Shown here in pieces: positions 25,880-33,954 of a DNA stretch of 64,000 nt. The position numbers and the translations under genes are program-made. Each line of letters starts with the position of its first letter. Within the stretch, counting starts at the first letter, position 1. Source of the DNA: Conexibacter sp. SYSU D00693 (lineage in GTDB: Bacteria; Actinomycetota; Thermoleophilia; Solirubrobacterales; Solirubrobacteraceae); contig NZ_CP070950.1 in assembly GCF_017084525.1 (NCBI RefSeq), forward strand, positions 1 to 64,000. Reading direction: 5' to 3'. The notes beneath the pieces were generated by a model. That model saw only the letters and a program-made list of their open reading frames with translations. It was not told the origin of the DNA and did no database searches.

Positions 25880-27520
25880 GTGCGACGAGGCGGTCCGGAC
25901 CCGTCCGACGTCCACGACCCGCTCCAGCGCCAGCGCCTCGCGCAGCCGCCGGTCGTGGGTGGCGACGACGAGCGCCCCCGGCCACGCGCCGAGCGCGGCC
26001 TCGAGGACCTCGAGCGCCTCGGCGTCGAGGTGCGTCGTCGGCTCGTCGAGCAGGAGGACGCGCGCCTGGCGGTGGGCGAGGACGGCGAGCTCCGCGCGCG
26101 TGCGCTCACCGGGGGAGAGCGTCGCGACGGGACGGCTCGCGTGCCCGGCGCCCAGGCCGTAGGCGGCGAGGGCCCCGCGGGCGGTGCCCTCGTCGACCTC
26201 GGCGGCGGCGCGGACCGCGGCGGCGAGCCCGGGCGCGTCGGCGCGCAGGAGGGTGCTGCGCTCCTGGCCGAGCTCGGCGACGACGGCGCCGGCCGCGGCG
26301 CCGCGGACGCCCGTCGTGGGAGCGATCCGGCCCGCGAGCGCGGCCAGGACGGTCGACTTGCCGCTGCCGTTGGGGCCGCGCAGCTCCAGGCGCTCGCCGT
26401 CGGCGACCGCGAGGTCGAGCGGGCCCAGGCGGAAGGCGCCGCGGTCGAGCACCGCCCCCTCGAGCCAGACGACCGCCGCCTCGCGGCGCTGCGCCGCGGT
26501 CAGCTCGAGCTTCAGCGCGGGCGCCTCCCACGGGCGGTCCGGGACCTCGATGCGGGCCGCCCGCCCCGCCATCCCGACGGCACGGTGCTGCATGCCCTGC
26601 GCCCGGGCGCGGACCCACTCCCGGCTGTGCTTGTCGCCGTCCGGGCTCGCGCGGCCCACCCGGGCGGCGCTGGCGGCGGCGCGGCGGCGGACCTCCTGCT
26701 CGGCCTCGCGCAGCCGCGCGCGCCTGGCCAGCGCCTGGTCGTGCTCGGCCTTGCGGCGCTCGTGGTCGGCGCGGCGTTCGCGCTCGAAGGCCTCCAGGCC
26801 GCCGCGGTGGGTCGTGGCCGTCCCCGTGTGGAGGTCGAGCCCGACCACGACGTCGGCGACCTCGTCGACGAACGCCCGGTCGTGGGAGACCAGGACCACG
26901 CCGCCCGCGCGGCCCCGGACGAGGGTCGCGAGCCGGGCGAGGCCGTCGTCGTCGAGGTGGCTCGTGGGCTCGTCGAGCAGGACGACGTCGGTCCTCGCCG
27001 CCTGGAGCGCTGCGAGACCAGCCCGCGCGGCCTGGCCGCCGGACAGCGTGCGCAGCGGCCGCTCCAGGAGCGCGGGGTCCAGCCCGAGCTCGGCCGCGGC
27101 GGCGTCGAGCCGCGCGTCGGCGTCCGCGCCGCCCAGCGCTAGCCAGCGCTCGAGGGCCTCGGCGTGGGCGACGGTCGCGCCCAGCTCGCCAGCGGCGAGG
27201 CGCTCGGCGAGGCGGTCGACGTCGGCCACCGCCTGGGCGACGCCGAGGCGCTCCAGCAGCAGCGCGCGCACCACGACGTGGCCGCGGTGGTCGGCGGCGA
27301 GCTGGGGGAGGAGGCCGACGCTGCCGTGGCGGCGCACCTCCCCGGCGTCGGGGACCTCGGCGCCCGCGAGGACCCGAAGGAGCGTCGACTTGCCCGCGCC
27401 GTTGGGGCCGACGACCGCGATGCGACTGTCGGCGCCGACGCGCAGGTCGACGTCCTGGAGGACGGTGCGGTCGCCGTGGTGGCGGGTGATGCGACGGGCG
27501 TCGAGCAGGGTCGACGGCAT
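25853..27520 (-). CDS. ABC-F family ATPase
   Basis: A 555-residue soluble protein with two complete ABC cassettes and no membrane spans. Cassette 1: Walker A GPNGAGKST near residue 38, signature LSGGQ, LLDEPTSHLD. Linker: Arg/Glu-rich helix (FERERRADHERRKAEHDQ), the P-site tRNA interaction motif region of ABC-F factors. Cassette 2: GPNGSGKST, signature-like LSPGER, LLDEPTTHLD. ABC-F proteins act on stalled ribosomes, and several confer resistance to ribosome-targeting antibiotics. The 'LSPGE' second signature and 555 residues fit actinobacterial members. AAGGAG lies seven bases before the ATG. Whether it is a housekeeping or a resistance factor cannot be told. Confidence 0.92.
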   Translation of the reverse strand: MPSTLLDARRITRHHGDRTVLQDVDLRVGADSRIAVVGPNGAGKSTLLRVLAGAEVPDAGEVRRHGSVGLLPQLAADHRGHVVVRALLLERLGVAQAVADVDRLAERLAAGELGATVAHAEALERWLALGGADADARLDAAAAELGLDPALLERPLRTLSGGQAARAGLAALQAARTDVVLLDEPTSHLDDDGLARLATLVRGRAGGVVLVSHDRAFVDEVADVVVGLDLHTGTATTHRGGLEAFERERRADHERRKAEHDQALARRARLREAEQEVRRRAAASAARVGRASPDGDKHSREWVRARAQGMQHRAVGMAGRAARIEVPDRPWEAPALKLELTAAQRREAAVVWLEGAVLDRGAFRLGPLDLAVADGERLELRGPNGSGKSTVLAALAGRIAPTTGVRGAAAGAVVAELGQERSTLLRADAPGLAAAVRAAAEVDEGTARGALAAYGLGAGHASRPVATLSPGERTRAELAVLAHRQARVLLLDEPTTHLDAEALEVLEAALGAWPGALVVATHDRRLREALALERVVDVGRVRTASSHLLAVPPST

Positions 27521-27693
27521 GCGGTGCTCCTTCGGGCGGCGGGCTGACGGGCAGGGACACTCCGCGCCGGACGTCGCCGGGTCGCGCAGGGGCGACCGGG
27601 GTCCGGTGCTCGGGGGCGGGTGTCAGCCGAAGGCGCGCATGCGATGGCCCTGAGGGCCGCTGCGCACCGTAGCGGACGTGCGCGTGTCCGCAA
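27521..27693 (-). promoter_or_regulatory. Leader of ABC-F gene: promoter, mini-ORF and hairpin
   Basis: Reading the minus strand, TTGCGG (27693-27688) and TACGGT (27671-27666) are 16 bp apart. About 25 bases later a five-codon frame ATG CGC GCC TTC GGC TGA (27640-27623) occurs. GC-rich complementary segments follow (GCACCGGAC / GTCCGGCGC) before the Shine-Dalgarno sequence. Leader peptides with attenuators are known upstream of antibiotic-resistance ABC-F genes. This one is only suggestive, because the mini-ORF lacks a good ribosome-binding site. Confidence 0.3.
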
Positions 27694-27740
27694 GTGCGGT
27701 CACCGCGAAGGTGGTCGCGGGTTCGAGCCCGCGGGGCGGC

Positions 27741-28193
27741 TCAGGCGGCCTGCGCCACGCCGCCGTTGCGGTGCGCGGCGCGGAAGTCCGACGGGGCGAG
27801 GCCGTGGTGGCGGCGGAACGCCTTGGCGAACTGGGCGGGCTGGCGGTAGCCGACCCGGTGGGCGACCTCGCGGACCGTCAGGCCGGCGCTGCGCTGCAGC
27901 AGCTCGCCCGCCCGGTCCATGCGGACACCCGTCAGGTGCTCGCGGAACGTCGTGCGCCCGATCTCCGCGTAGGCGCGCTGCAGCTGGCGGCGCGACGACG
28001 CGACCCGGCGGGCGATGTCGTCGAGGGAGAGCTCCTGGGCGTACTCCTCCTCGACGATCGCGACGGCGTCCTCGAAGAGGCTGGTGCGGAGCTGGACGGT
28101 GGCGGGGCGCTGGCTGGGCACTTCGAGCATGTACGGAGGTGGGGGGTCGATCGGATGACCAGCGCGCGCGCCCACGGCCGGATCGTGGCGCAT
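27741..28193 (-). CDS. AraC-family transcriptional regulator (DNA-binding domain only)
   Basis: A 150-residue protein with a C-terminal AraC double helix-turn-helix (about residues 45-143): LSLDDIARRVASSRRQLQRAYAEIGRTTFREHLTGVRMDRAGELL, then LTVREVAHRVGYRQPAQFAKAFRRHHGLAPSDFR. There is no room for an effector domain, so it resembles SoxS-like or Ada-C-like single-domain regulators. An internal ATG at 28130 would shorten it by 21 residues without touching the domain. It is divergent from the CBS protein gene, with an 80-base shared control region. The regulated genes are unknown. Confidence 0.87.
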   Translation of the reverse strand: MRHDPAVGARAGHPIDPPPPYMLEVPSQRPATVQLRTSLFEDAVAIVEEEYAQELSLDDIARRVASSRRQLQRAYAEIGRTTFREHLTGVRMDRAGELLQRSAGLTVREVAHRVGYRQPAQFAKAFRRHHGLAPSDFRAAHRNGGVAQAA

Positions 28194-28273
28194 CGCCGCT
28201 CACCGTGCGTCAGCCCTCTGCTAGTGTCGCATGCAACAGAAGCCACAAGCTGCCAAGGAGGACGCACTCCACG

Positions 28274-28693
28274 ATGCAGGTCAGGGACGGGATGAGCACG
28301 GTGGTCCTCACCGTGGGACCGGGGCACTCGCTCCGCGACGCGGCGCGGCAGATGTCCGAGAAGCGCGTCGGGGCAGCCGTGGTCCTCGACCCAGACGCAC
28401 CCGGTCCGGGCATCCTCACGGAGCGCGACATCCTCGACGCCGTCGGCGCGGGCCAGGACCTCGCCGAGGAGCGCGTCGGCACCCACCTCACGACCGACGT
28501 CGTCTACGCGCAGCCGGACTGGTCGCTCGAGGAGGCCGCGGCCGCCATGGTCCGCGGCGGCTTCCGGCACCTCATCGTCATGAAGGACGGCGACGTCTGC
28601 GGGATCCTGTCCGTCCGCGACGTCGTGCGCTGCTGGACCGACGACGGCGCGACGAGCGACATGCTCCCGCGCGCCACCGCCGCGGCCGGCTAG
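28274..28693 (+). CDS. CBS-domain pair protein
   Basis: A 139-residue protein with two CBS motifs: VRDGMSTVVLTVGPGHSLRDAARQM...GILTERDIL and TDVVYAQPDWSLEEAAAAMVRGGFRHLIVMKDGDVCGILSVRDVV. The ATG is preceded by AAGGAGG (28255-28261) at a rather long 12-base distance. It resembles stand-alone actinobacterial CBS proteins linked to stress or dormancy responses, but the ligand is unknown. It is divergent from the AraC-type regulator and separated from the oxidase genes downstream by two hairpins. It is only distantly like the other CBS protein of this window (11883-12353). Confidence 0.87.
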   Translation: MQVRDGMSTVVLTVGPGHSLRDAARQMSEKRVGAAVVLDPDAPGPGILTERDILDAVGAGQDLAEERVGTHLTTDVVYAQPDWSLEEAAAAMVRGGFRHLIVMKDGDVCGILSVRDVVRCWTDDGATSDMLPRATAAAG

Positions 28694-28719
28694 GGACTCT
28701 GGAGGAGAGGGGGCGATCC

Positions 28720-28792
28720 GGGCGGGCCCTTGCGCGGGGGGCCCGCCCCGCCACCCCACGACGACGAACGCCGCCCCCGGAGGGACGGCGTT
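28720..28792. terminator. Two GC-rich hairpins between convergent genes
   Basis: GGGCGGGCCC (28720-28729) pairs perfectly with GGGCCCGCCC (28739-28748) around a nine-base loop. A second stem, AACGCCG (28767-28773) with CGGCGTT (28786-28792), follows. They lie in the gap between the CBS gene (plus) and the oxidase small-subunit gene (minus), fitting one terminator for each direction. No T-tract follows either. Confidence 0.6.
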
Positions 28793-28822
28793 CGACCGAA
28801 GACGGCGTGGTGCGCGCGGGCG

Positions 28823-29059
28823 CTAGTGGTGCCCCTCGTCGTGCACCGGCAGCTCCGCGATGTCGGCGTTGGACTCGCGGACCCAGTTGATGATGACCCA
28901 GGTGGTCATGATCACGCCGAAGGCGAAGACGAACCAGTTGAACGTCACGCCGATGAGCAGGATGGTCGTGCCGACCGCGACCAGCAGCGGCTGGGCGGAG
29001 AGGCCGGGGAGGTGGATCTCCTCGCCGGCGGGCGGGACCTGGGGGTCGACGGGGCTCAT
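28823..29059 (-). CDS. Small membrane protein, cytochrome c oxidase subunit IV-like
   Basis: A 78-residue protein with two closely spaced hydrophobic spans (LLVAVGTTILLIGVTFNWFVF and VFAFGVIMTTWVIINWV) and a short His/Asp-rich C-terminal tail. The size and two-span pattern recall the small subunit IV proteins of actinobacterial aa3 oxidases, and it is the last gene of the aa3/ctaB operon. The ATG follows directly after the stop codon of the preceding 36-residue frame. Assignment is from context and topology; sequence identity to a known subunit IV was not tested. Confidence 0.65.
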   Translation of the reverse strand: MSPVDPQVPPAGEEIHLPGLSAQPLLVAVGTTILLIGVTFNWFVFAFGVIMTTWVIINWVRESNADIAELPVHDEGHH

Positions 29060-29170
29060 CTAGGCGACGTAGATCGCCGCGGCGACGAAGGTCATGCCGA
29101 ACATGAAGAAGCACACGGCGCTGGTGATGAGGCCGGTGCGCACGTTCTTGCGGGCGAGGTTGCGGTCCAT
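29060..29170 (-). CDS. 36-residue single-span membrane protein of the aa3 operon
   Basis: A very small frame with an excellent GGAGG five bases before ATG. The product starts MDRNLARKNVRTGL and continues as one transmembrane segment (TSAVCFFMFGMTFVAAAIYVA) ending at the C-terminus. Its stop codon abuts the ATG of the 78-residue subunit IV-like gene, so the two are translationally coupled. It is likely a small oxidase subunit or assembly peptide. No family is recognised. Confidence 0.65.
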   Translation of the reverse strand: MDRNLARKNVRTGLITSAVCFFMFGMTFVAAAIYVA

Positions 29171-29217
29171 GACGTCCTCCAGTGTGACGGGTCTTGCGGC
29201 CGGGCGTCGTCGCGCGG

Positions 29218-30141
29218 CTAGAGCTTGACGTCGGCGACCATCGCGGCGAACAGCGCCGCGAGGTAGGCCAGGGAGAAGAGGTAGAGGCGCAGCGCCGCCG
29301 GGCGGGTGGCGAGGCGCTGCAGGCGCACCGCGAGGCCGATGAACGCGGCGCCGAGCGCCAGCGAGGCCACGAGGTACACGCCGCCCAGGCCGCCCGCGCA
29401 GAACGGCAGCTGCGTGACGGCGTAGAGCAGCACGCTGTAGAGGACGATCTGGCGGCGGGTCTCGACCTCGCCGCGCACGACCGGCAGCATCGGCACGCCG
29501 ACCTTGGCGTACTCGTCCTTCATCAGCAGCGACAGCGCCCAGAAGTGGGGCGGGGTCCAGAAGAAGACGATCGCGAAGAGGTAGATCGGCAGGCCCTCGA
29601 GCCCGCCGGTCACGGCGGCCCAGCCGACGAGCGGCGGGACGGCGCCCGCGGCGCCGCCGATGACGATGTTCTGCGGCGTGCGGCGCTTGAGCCAGACGGT
29701 GTAGACGCCGACGTAGCCGACGAAGCCCGACAGCGACAGCGACGCCGCCAGGACGTTCGTCGTCAGCGACAGCCAGAGGAACGACAGCGCCGCCAGCGTG
29801 ATGCCGTAGGCCAGCGCGGCGCCCGGGGCCACGCGGCCCGCCGGGATCGGCCGCGTCGCCGTGCGCGCCATCTGCGCGTCGATGTCGCGGTCGAACCAGT
29901 GGTTGACCGCGCCCGCGCCGCCGGCGGACAGGTAGCCGCCCACGCACGTGGCCAGGATGAGGCCGAACGACGCCGGCTCGCCCGTGACCCCCGCGGCGAC
30001 GAGCATCGTCGTCACCGTGGTGAGCAGCAGCAGCGACTGGACCTTGGGCTTCGTGAGCTCCAGGTAGTCGGCCAGCACCTGCCGGACGCCCGCGAGCGCG
30101 GGCGCCGGCGCGACGGCCTGGACCTGGGACGACGCCTCCAT
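29218..30141 (-). CDS. ctaB: Heme O synthase (protoheme IX farnesyltransferase)
   Basis: UbiA-type prenyltransferase that farnesylates heme b on the way to heme A. The 307-residue protein has about nine spans. It shows LADYLELTKPKVQSLLLLTT, the Asp-rich NHWFDRDIDAQMARTATRPIPAGR, the second motif WLKRRTPQNIVIGGAAGAVPPLVGW, and FFWTPPHFWALSLLMKDEY. It lies between ctaD2 upstream and the tiny membrane-protein genes downstream, as expected for oxidase maturation. Heme A synthase (ctaA) is not in this window. Confidence 0.96.
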   Translation of the reverse strand: MEASSQVQAVAPAPALAGVRQVLADYLELTKPKVQSLLLLTTVTTMLVAAGVTGEPASFGLILATCVGGYLSAGGAGAVNHWFDRDIDAQMARTATRPIPAGRVAPGAALAYGITLAALSFLWLSLTTNVLAASLSLSGFVGYVGVYTVWLKRRTPQNIVIGGAAGAVPPLVGWAAVTGGLEGLPIYLFAIVFFWTPPHFWALSLLMKDEYAKVGVPMLPVVRGEVETRRQIVLYSVLLYAVTQLPFCAGGLGGVYLVASLALGAAFIGLAVRLQRLATRPAALRLYLFSLAYLAALFAAMVADVKL

Positions 30142-30190
30142 GAGCGAGCGAGCCTACCTCCGGGCGAGGGAGCGCGAGCGAGGCAGGGCG

Positions 30191-31924
30191 CTAGGCGCCC
30201 TGCGTCACCCGGCCCGCCTCGGCCTCGGCCGGCTGGGCCAGCGCCGTGGCGCCGGACGTCTGCTGCGCGATCTGGCGACGGATGTCCTTCATCGGCTCGA
30301 CCGAGCGGATGCGCGGGATCGTGTCGAAGTTCACCGTCGGCGGGGGCGACTCGGTGAACCACTCGAGCGTGTTGCCCTTCCACGGGTCCGGACCGGAGAC
30401 CGCGCCGTTCTTCAGCGAGCGCCAGACGTTGATGATCGTCACGCCGATGCCGGCCGCGAGGATGAACGACCCGATCGTCGAGATCAGGTTGTACAGCTCG
30501 AGGTTCCCGACGTCGGGGTACTCGAAGACGCGGCGCGGCATGCCGTCCAGGCCGATCGAGTGCTGGATGAGGAACGTGACGTGGAAGCCGATGAGCATCA
30601 GCCAGAAGCTGAGCTTGCCCAGGCCCTCGCCCAGCAGGCGGCCCGTCATCTTCGGGAACCAGTAGTAGAGGCCCGCGAAGATGCAGAAGACCGCGCCGCC
30701 GACCACCACGTAGTGGAGGTGGGCCACGACGAAGTACGTGTCGTGCAGCTGCCAGTCGATCGGGAAGACGGCGAGGAAGACGCCGGTGATGCCGCCGATG
30801 AGGAACGTCCCGATGAAGCCGGCCGAGAACAGCAGGGCCGTCTTGAACTCGATCGTCCCTCGCCACAGCGTGGCGATCCAGTTGAAGATCTTCACGCCCG
30901 TCGGCACCGCGATGAGGAACGAGCTCATCATGAAGAACACGAGCACGAGCGTCGGGCTCGGCGTCGTGAACATGTGGTGGGCCCAGACCAGCAGGCCGAG
31001 GAAGGCGATGACCACGGTCGCGGCGGCGACGGCCTTGTAGCCGAAGATCGGCTTGCGCGCGAAGACCGGCAGGACCTCGGAGACGATCCCGAAGCCCGGC
31101 AGGACCATGATGTACACCTCGGGGTGCCCGAAGAACCAGAACAGGTGCTGCCAGAGCATCGGCGAGCCCCCGTTGGCCGGGTCGTAGAAGTGGGTCCCGA
31201 AGTGGCGGTCGGTCAGCAGGAGTGTGACCGCGGCCGCGATGACCGGCAGCGCCAGGATCAGCAGGATCGAGTAGACGAGGATCGTCCACACGAACAGCGG
31301 CAGGCGGCCCCAGCCCATGCCGGGCGCGCGCATGTTGGCGATCGTGGCGTAGAAGTTGATGGCGCCGACGAGCGAGCCGATGCCGGTGAGGTGGACGAGG
31401 AAGATCCACGCGTCCACGCCGCCGGACGGCAGGTAGTCGTTGTCGCTCAGCGGCGAGTAGCAGGTCCAGCCGCACTCCGGCGGGGCGAAGAAGATGGAGG
31501 CGTAGAAGACCAGGCCGCCCATCGCCAGGAACCAGAACGACAGGGCGTTGAGCTTGGGGAACGCCATGTCCCGGGCGCCGATCATGAGCGGCACCAGGTA
31601 GTTGCCGAAGCCCGCCATGACCGGGACGACGAACAGGAAGATCATCGTCGTCCCGTGCATCGTGAACAGGGCGTTGTACACCTGCGGCGTCAGCAGCTCG
31701 TTGTCCGCCTGGGACAGCTGCAGGCGCATCATCAGCGCCTCGACCCCGCCCAGGATGAAGAAGGCGAAGGTCAGGACCAGGTACATGATCCCGATCTTCT
31801 TGTGGTCGGTCGTGAGGACCCACGACAGGAAGCCGCTGGGCTCGCGCTCGACCTTGCGCGTGACGACCTGGGGGACCGGGACGGCGCTCGGGAGGGTGGG
31901 GGTGGGCTCGACGGTGGCAGCCAT
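30191..31924 (-). CDS. ctaD: Cytochrome c oxidase subunit I, A1-type (aa3)
   Basis: Second catalytic oxidase subunit, 577 residues. Ligands: heme-a His in TMHGTTMIFLF, WFFGHPEVYIMVLPGFG (CuB His, the D-channel Glu and the cross-linked Tyr), WAHHMF, and VAHLHYVVVGGAVF. The GHPEV motif with Glu places it in the A1 class, unlike the A2-type subunit encoded near 23-24.7 kb. It has no N-terminal extension of the kind seen there. It lies between ctaC2 (35-base gap) and ctaB. No subunit III gene follows here. Confidence 0.96.
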   Translation of the reverse strand: MAATVEPTPTLPSAVPVPQVVTRKVEREPSGFLSWVLTTDHKKIGIMYLVLTFAFFILGGVEALMMRLQLSQADNELLTPQVYNALFTMHGTTMIFLFVVPVMAGFGNYLVPLMIGARDMAFPKLNALSFWFLAMGGLVFYASIFFAPPECGWTCYSPLSDNDYLPSGGVDAWIFLVHLTGIGSLVGAINFYATIANMRAPGMGWGRLPLFVWTILVYSILLILALPVIAAAVTLLLTDRHFGTHFYDPANGGSPMLWQHLFWFFGHPEVYIMVLPGFGIVSEVLPVFARKPIFGYKAVAAATVVIAFLGLLVWAHHMFTTPSPTLVLVFFMMSSFLIAVPTGVKIFNWIATLWRGTIEFKTALLFSAGFIGTFLIGGITGVFLAVFPIDWQLHDTYFVVAHLHYVVVGGAVFCIFAGLYYWFPKMTGRLLGEGLGKLSFWLMLIGFHVTFLIQHSIGLDGMPRRVFEYPDVGNLELYNLISTIGSFILAAGIGVTIINVWRSLKNGAVSGPDPWKGNTLEWFTESPPPTVNFDTIPRIRSVEPMKDIRRQIAQQTSGATALAQPAEAEAGRVTQGA

Positions 31925-31959
31925 GATCAGTCTCTGCTCAGTTGGGGGTCAGGCCGGGC

Positions 31960-32928
31960 CTAGCGCTCGTCCTCGTTGGTCCCGCCAGGGGACCCCGGGA
32001 CGGGGTTGTTGCTCTCGCCGGTCGGGTTCTCGCCCTGCGGGGCGTTGCCGCCGGGCTGGCCGCCGGTGGCCTCCTGCTCGCGGCGCTGGCGCTCGGCCGC
32101 CTGGTTGGCGGCCTGGATGTCGGCCTTGCGCTGCGCGAGGTAGCGCTCGAACTCCTGCGGGGTCACGGCGCGCACGCGCGCGACCATGTTCGCGTGGTTG
32201 CGGCCGCAGAGCTCGGCGCACTGGCCGCGGAAGGTCTGGCCGGCCTTGCTCGCCGGGATCTTGAACCACGTGTGGTTCGTGTAGCCCGGGACGGCGTCCA
32301 TCTTGCCGCCGAGCGCCGGGATCCACCACGAGTGCGCGACGTCCTGGGCGCGGATGTCGAGCGTGACGGTCGTCTCGACCGGCACGACCATCTCCTCGTA
32401 GGCGAAGACGTTGTTGAGCTGGTTCTGGTCGCCGTCCGGGTACGTGTAGCGCCACACGTACTGCTGGCCGTTGACCTCGATGTCCAGCGACTTCCCGTTG
32501 GGCGGCAGCTTCTCCTTCGTGTTGGCCACGAGGGTGCCGTCGGCGAGCTCGAGGCCGTCGGGGCCCGAGTTCGGCGGGTTGCGGATGTCCCCGAGCTTGA
32601 TGAAGGTCAGCGTCGCGAGGACGACGAGCACGAGGGCCGCGCCGACGGTCCAGCCGATCTCCAGCCGCGTGTTGCCGCGGATCTGCGCGGCGACGGCGCC
32701 CTTGCGCGCGCGGAACTTGCGCAGCGAGTAGAAGAGCACGCCCTCCACGCCGACGAACACGACGATCGCGACCGCCAGGACGTACTTGTAGAGCGTGTCG
32801 ATGTCGTCCGCGTTGGACGAGCCCCCGCTCTCGGGCGTCAGGAAGTCGGCCCCGGCCAGGGGGGCGGCAACCAGCAGGCCGACCAGCGAGGCGAGGAGGG
32901 TCAGGGGAAGGAGTCGCGAACGGTGCAT
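31960..32928 (-). CDS. ctaC: Cytochrome c oxidase subunit II (aa3)
   Basis: A 322-residue subunit II. It has a signal/first span (LPLTLLASLVGLLVAAPLAGA), two membrane spans, and a cupredoxin domain with the intact CuA set CAELCGRNHANM and upstream His in VAHSWWIPALGG. Instead of a cytochrome c domain it ends in a Gln/Asn/Gly/Pro-rich, probably disordered tail (ADIQAANQAAERQRREQ...). It must therefore take electrons from a separate donor or a bcc complex, unlike the caa3 paralogue. A TATGAT box lies 32 bases upstream of the ATG. Confidence 0.94.
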   Translation of the reverse strand: MHRSRLLPLTLLASLVGLLVAAPLAGADFLTPESGGSSNADDIDTLYKYVLAVAIVVFVGVEGVLFYSLRKFRARKGAVAAQIRGNTRLEIGWTVGAALVLVVLATLTFIKLGDIRNPPNSGPDGLELADGTLVANTKEKLPPNGKSLDIEVNGQQYVWRYTYPDGDQNQLNNVFAYEEMVVPVETTVTLDIRAQDVAHSWWIPALGGKMDAVPGYTNHTWFKIPASKAGQTFRGQCAELCGRNHANMVARVRAVTPQEFERYLAQRKADIQAANQAAERQRREQEATGGQPGGNAPQGENPTGESNNPVPGSPGGTNEDER

Positions 32929-32960
32929 GAGGAAGACGGGAGGACCCGGAAGCGCCGGGG

Positions 32961-32966
32961 ATCATA
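32961..32966 (-). promoter_or_regulatory. Probable -10 box of aa3 operon
   Basis: TATGAT on the minus strand, 32 bases before the ctaC2 ATG, is close to the sigma-70-type consensus and stands out in this GC-rich gap. No convincing -35 hexamer is visible 16-18 bases upstream. The rest of the 150-base gap (32929-33078) holds nothing else recognisable. Confidence 0.4.
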
Positions 32967-33078
32967 GTCACGGGACCCCCTCGGACGGCCCGCCCCCCAA
33001 CGTGCCCGTGCCCGCTCGGACCAACCGGTCGCGCGCCCGCTCGGGCCGTTCGGCGCCGAGCGGTCCTCGGACCCTGGG

Positions 33079-33876
33079 CTAGGCGCCCTTGAACGCGGAG
33101 TCGCGCTTCTGCATGAAGGCCGTGACGCCCTCGACGAAGTCGTCGGTCGCGGCCATCTCGCGCTGGACCTGCGCCTCGAGCTCCAGCTGGTCGTGCATCC
33201 GCGTGTACAGCCAGGCGTTGAGCTGGCGCTTGGTGCCGGCGAACGAGCGCGTCGGGCCGGCCGCGAGGCGGTCCACGAGGGCCTCGACCTCGGCGTCGAA
33301 GTCGTCGTCGGCCACCACCTTGTTGATGAGGCCCCACTCGAGGGCCTTGTCGGCGCTCAGGCGCTCGCCGAGCATCGCGAGCTCGATCGCGCGGGTGAAG
33401 CCGATGCGCTCGGGGACGAAGAGCGACGAGCCGCCGTCGGGGACGAGGCCGATGTTCACGAAGGCCAGCAGGAAGTAGGCCGACTGGCGCGCCACGACGA
33501 GGTCCGCGGCCAGGGCGAGGGAGAGGCCGATGCCCACCGCGGGCCCGTTCACGGCCGCCACCACCGGCTTGGGCATCTCGCGCAGCCCGGTGATGATCGG
33601 GTGGTAGCGCTCGGTGAGGACCTTGTAGACGTCCGGGCGCCCGTTGGGGTCGAGGTCGTTGCCGAAGTCCTTGAGGTCCGCGCCCGAGGAGAACGAGCGC
33701 CCCGCACCGGTGACGCAGACCGCCCGCACGCCGTCGTCGGCGGCACACTGCTCGATCGCGGCGAGCAGGTCGAGCCCGAGCTGCTTGTTCCAGGCGTTCA
33801 TGGACTCGGGGCGGTTGAGCAGGATCGTGGCGGCCGGGCCGCGGCGCAGGACGTCGACCGTCTCGTAGGCGGGCAT
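33079..33876 (-). CDS. Enoyl-CoA hydratase/isomerase family protein
   Basis: A 265-residue crotonase-fold enzyme. Motifs: LNRPESMNAWNKQL, the oxyanion-hole loop GRSFSSGADLKDFG, PVVAAVNGPAVGIGLSLALAADLVVA, and FVNIGLVPDGGSSLFVPERIG. The Asp in the SSGADL motif and the VPDGG turn resemble isomerase/PaaG-like members (1,2-epoxyphenylacetyl-CoA isomerase group) more than classical hydratases. The substrate is not deducible. It lies alone, upstream of and on the same strand as the aa3-operon start region, with the divergent C26 hydrolase gene on its other side. Confidence 0.9.
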   Translation of the reverse strand: MPAYETVDVLRRGPAATILLNRPESMNAWNKQLGLDLLAAIEQCAADDGVRAVCVTGAGRSFSSGADLKDFGNDLDPNGRPDVYKVLTERYHPIITGLREMPKPVVAAVNGPAVGIGLSLALAADLVVARQSAYFLLAFVNIGLVPDGGSSLFVPERIGFTRAIELAMLGERLSADKALEWGLINKVVADDDFDAEVEALVDRLAAGPTRSFAGTKRQLNAWLYTRMHDQLELEAQVQREMAATDDFVEGVTAFMQKRDSAFKGA

Positions 33877-33954
33877 GGCGGGAGAACCTAGTGGGCCGCC
33901 GCCAGCCGCGGGAGGGTGCCCGCGCGTGCGGGCGCGAGGACTACGGTGTGGCCG

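Noticed and set aside
27697-27740. tRNA-like 3' fragment (GCGGGTTCGAGCCCGCGGGGCGGCT)
   Set aside because: The T-loop would be one base short and no acceptor, D or anticodon arm pairs upstream, so it is a chance hairpin rather than a tRNA or att remnant.
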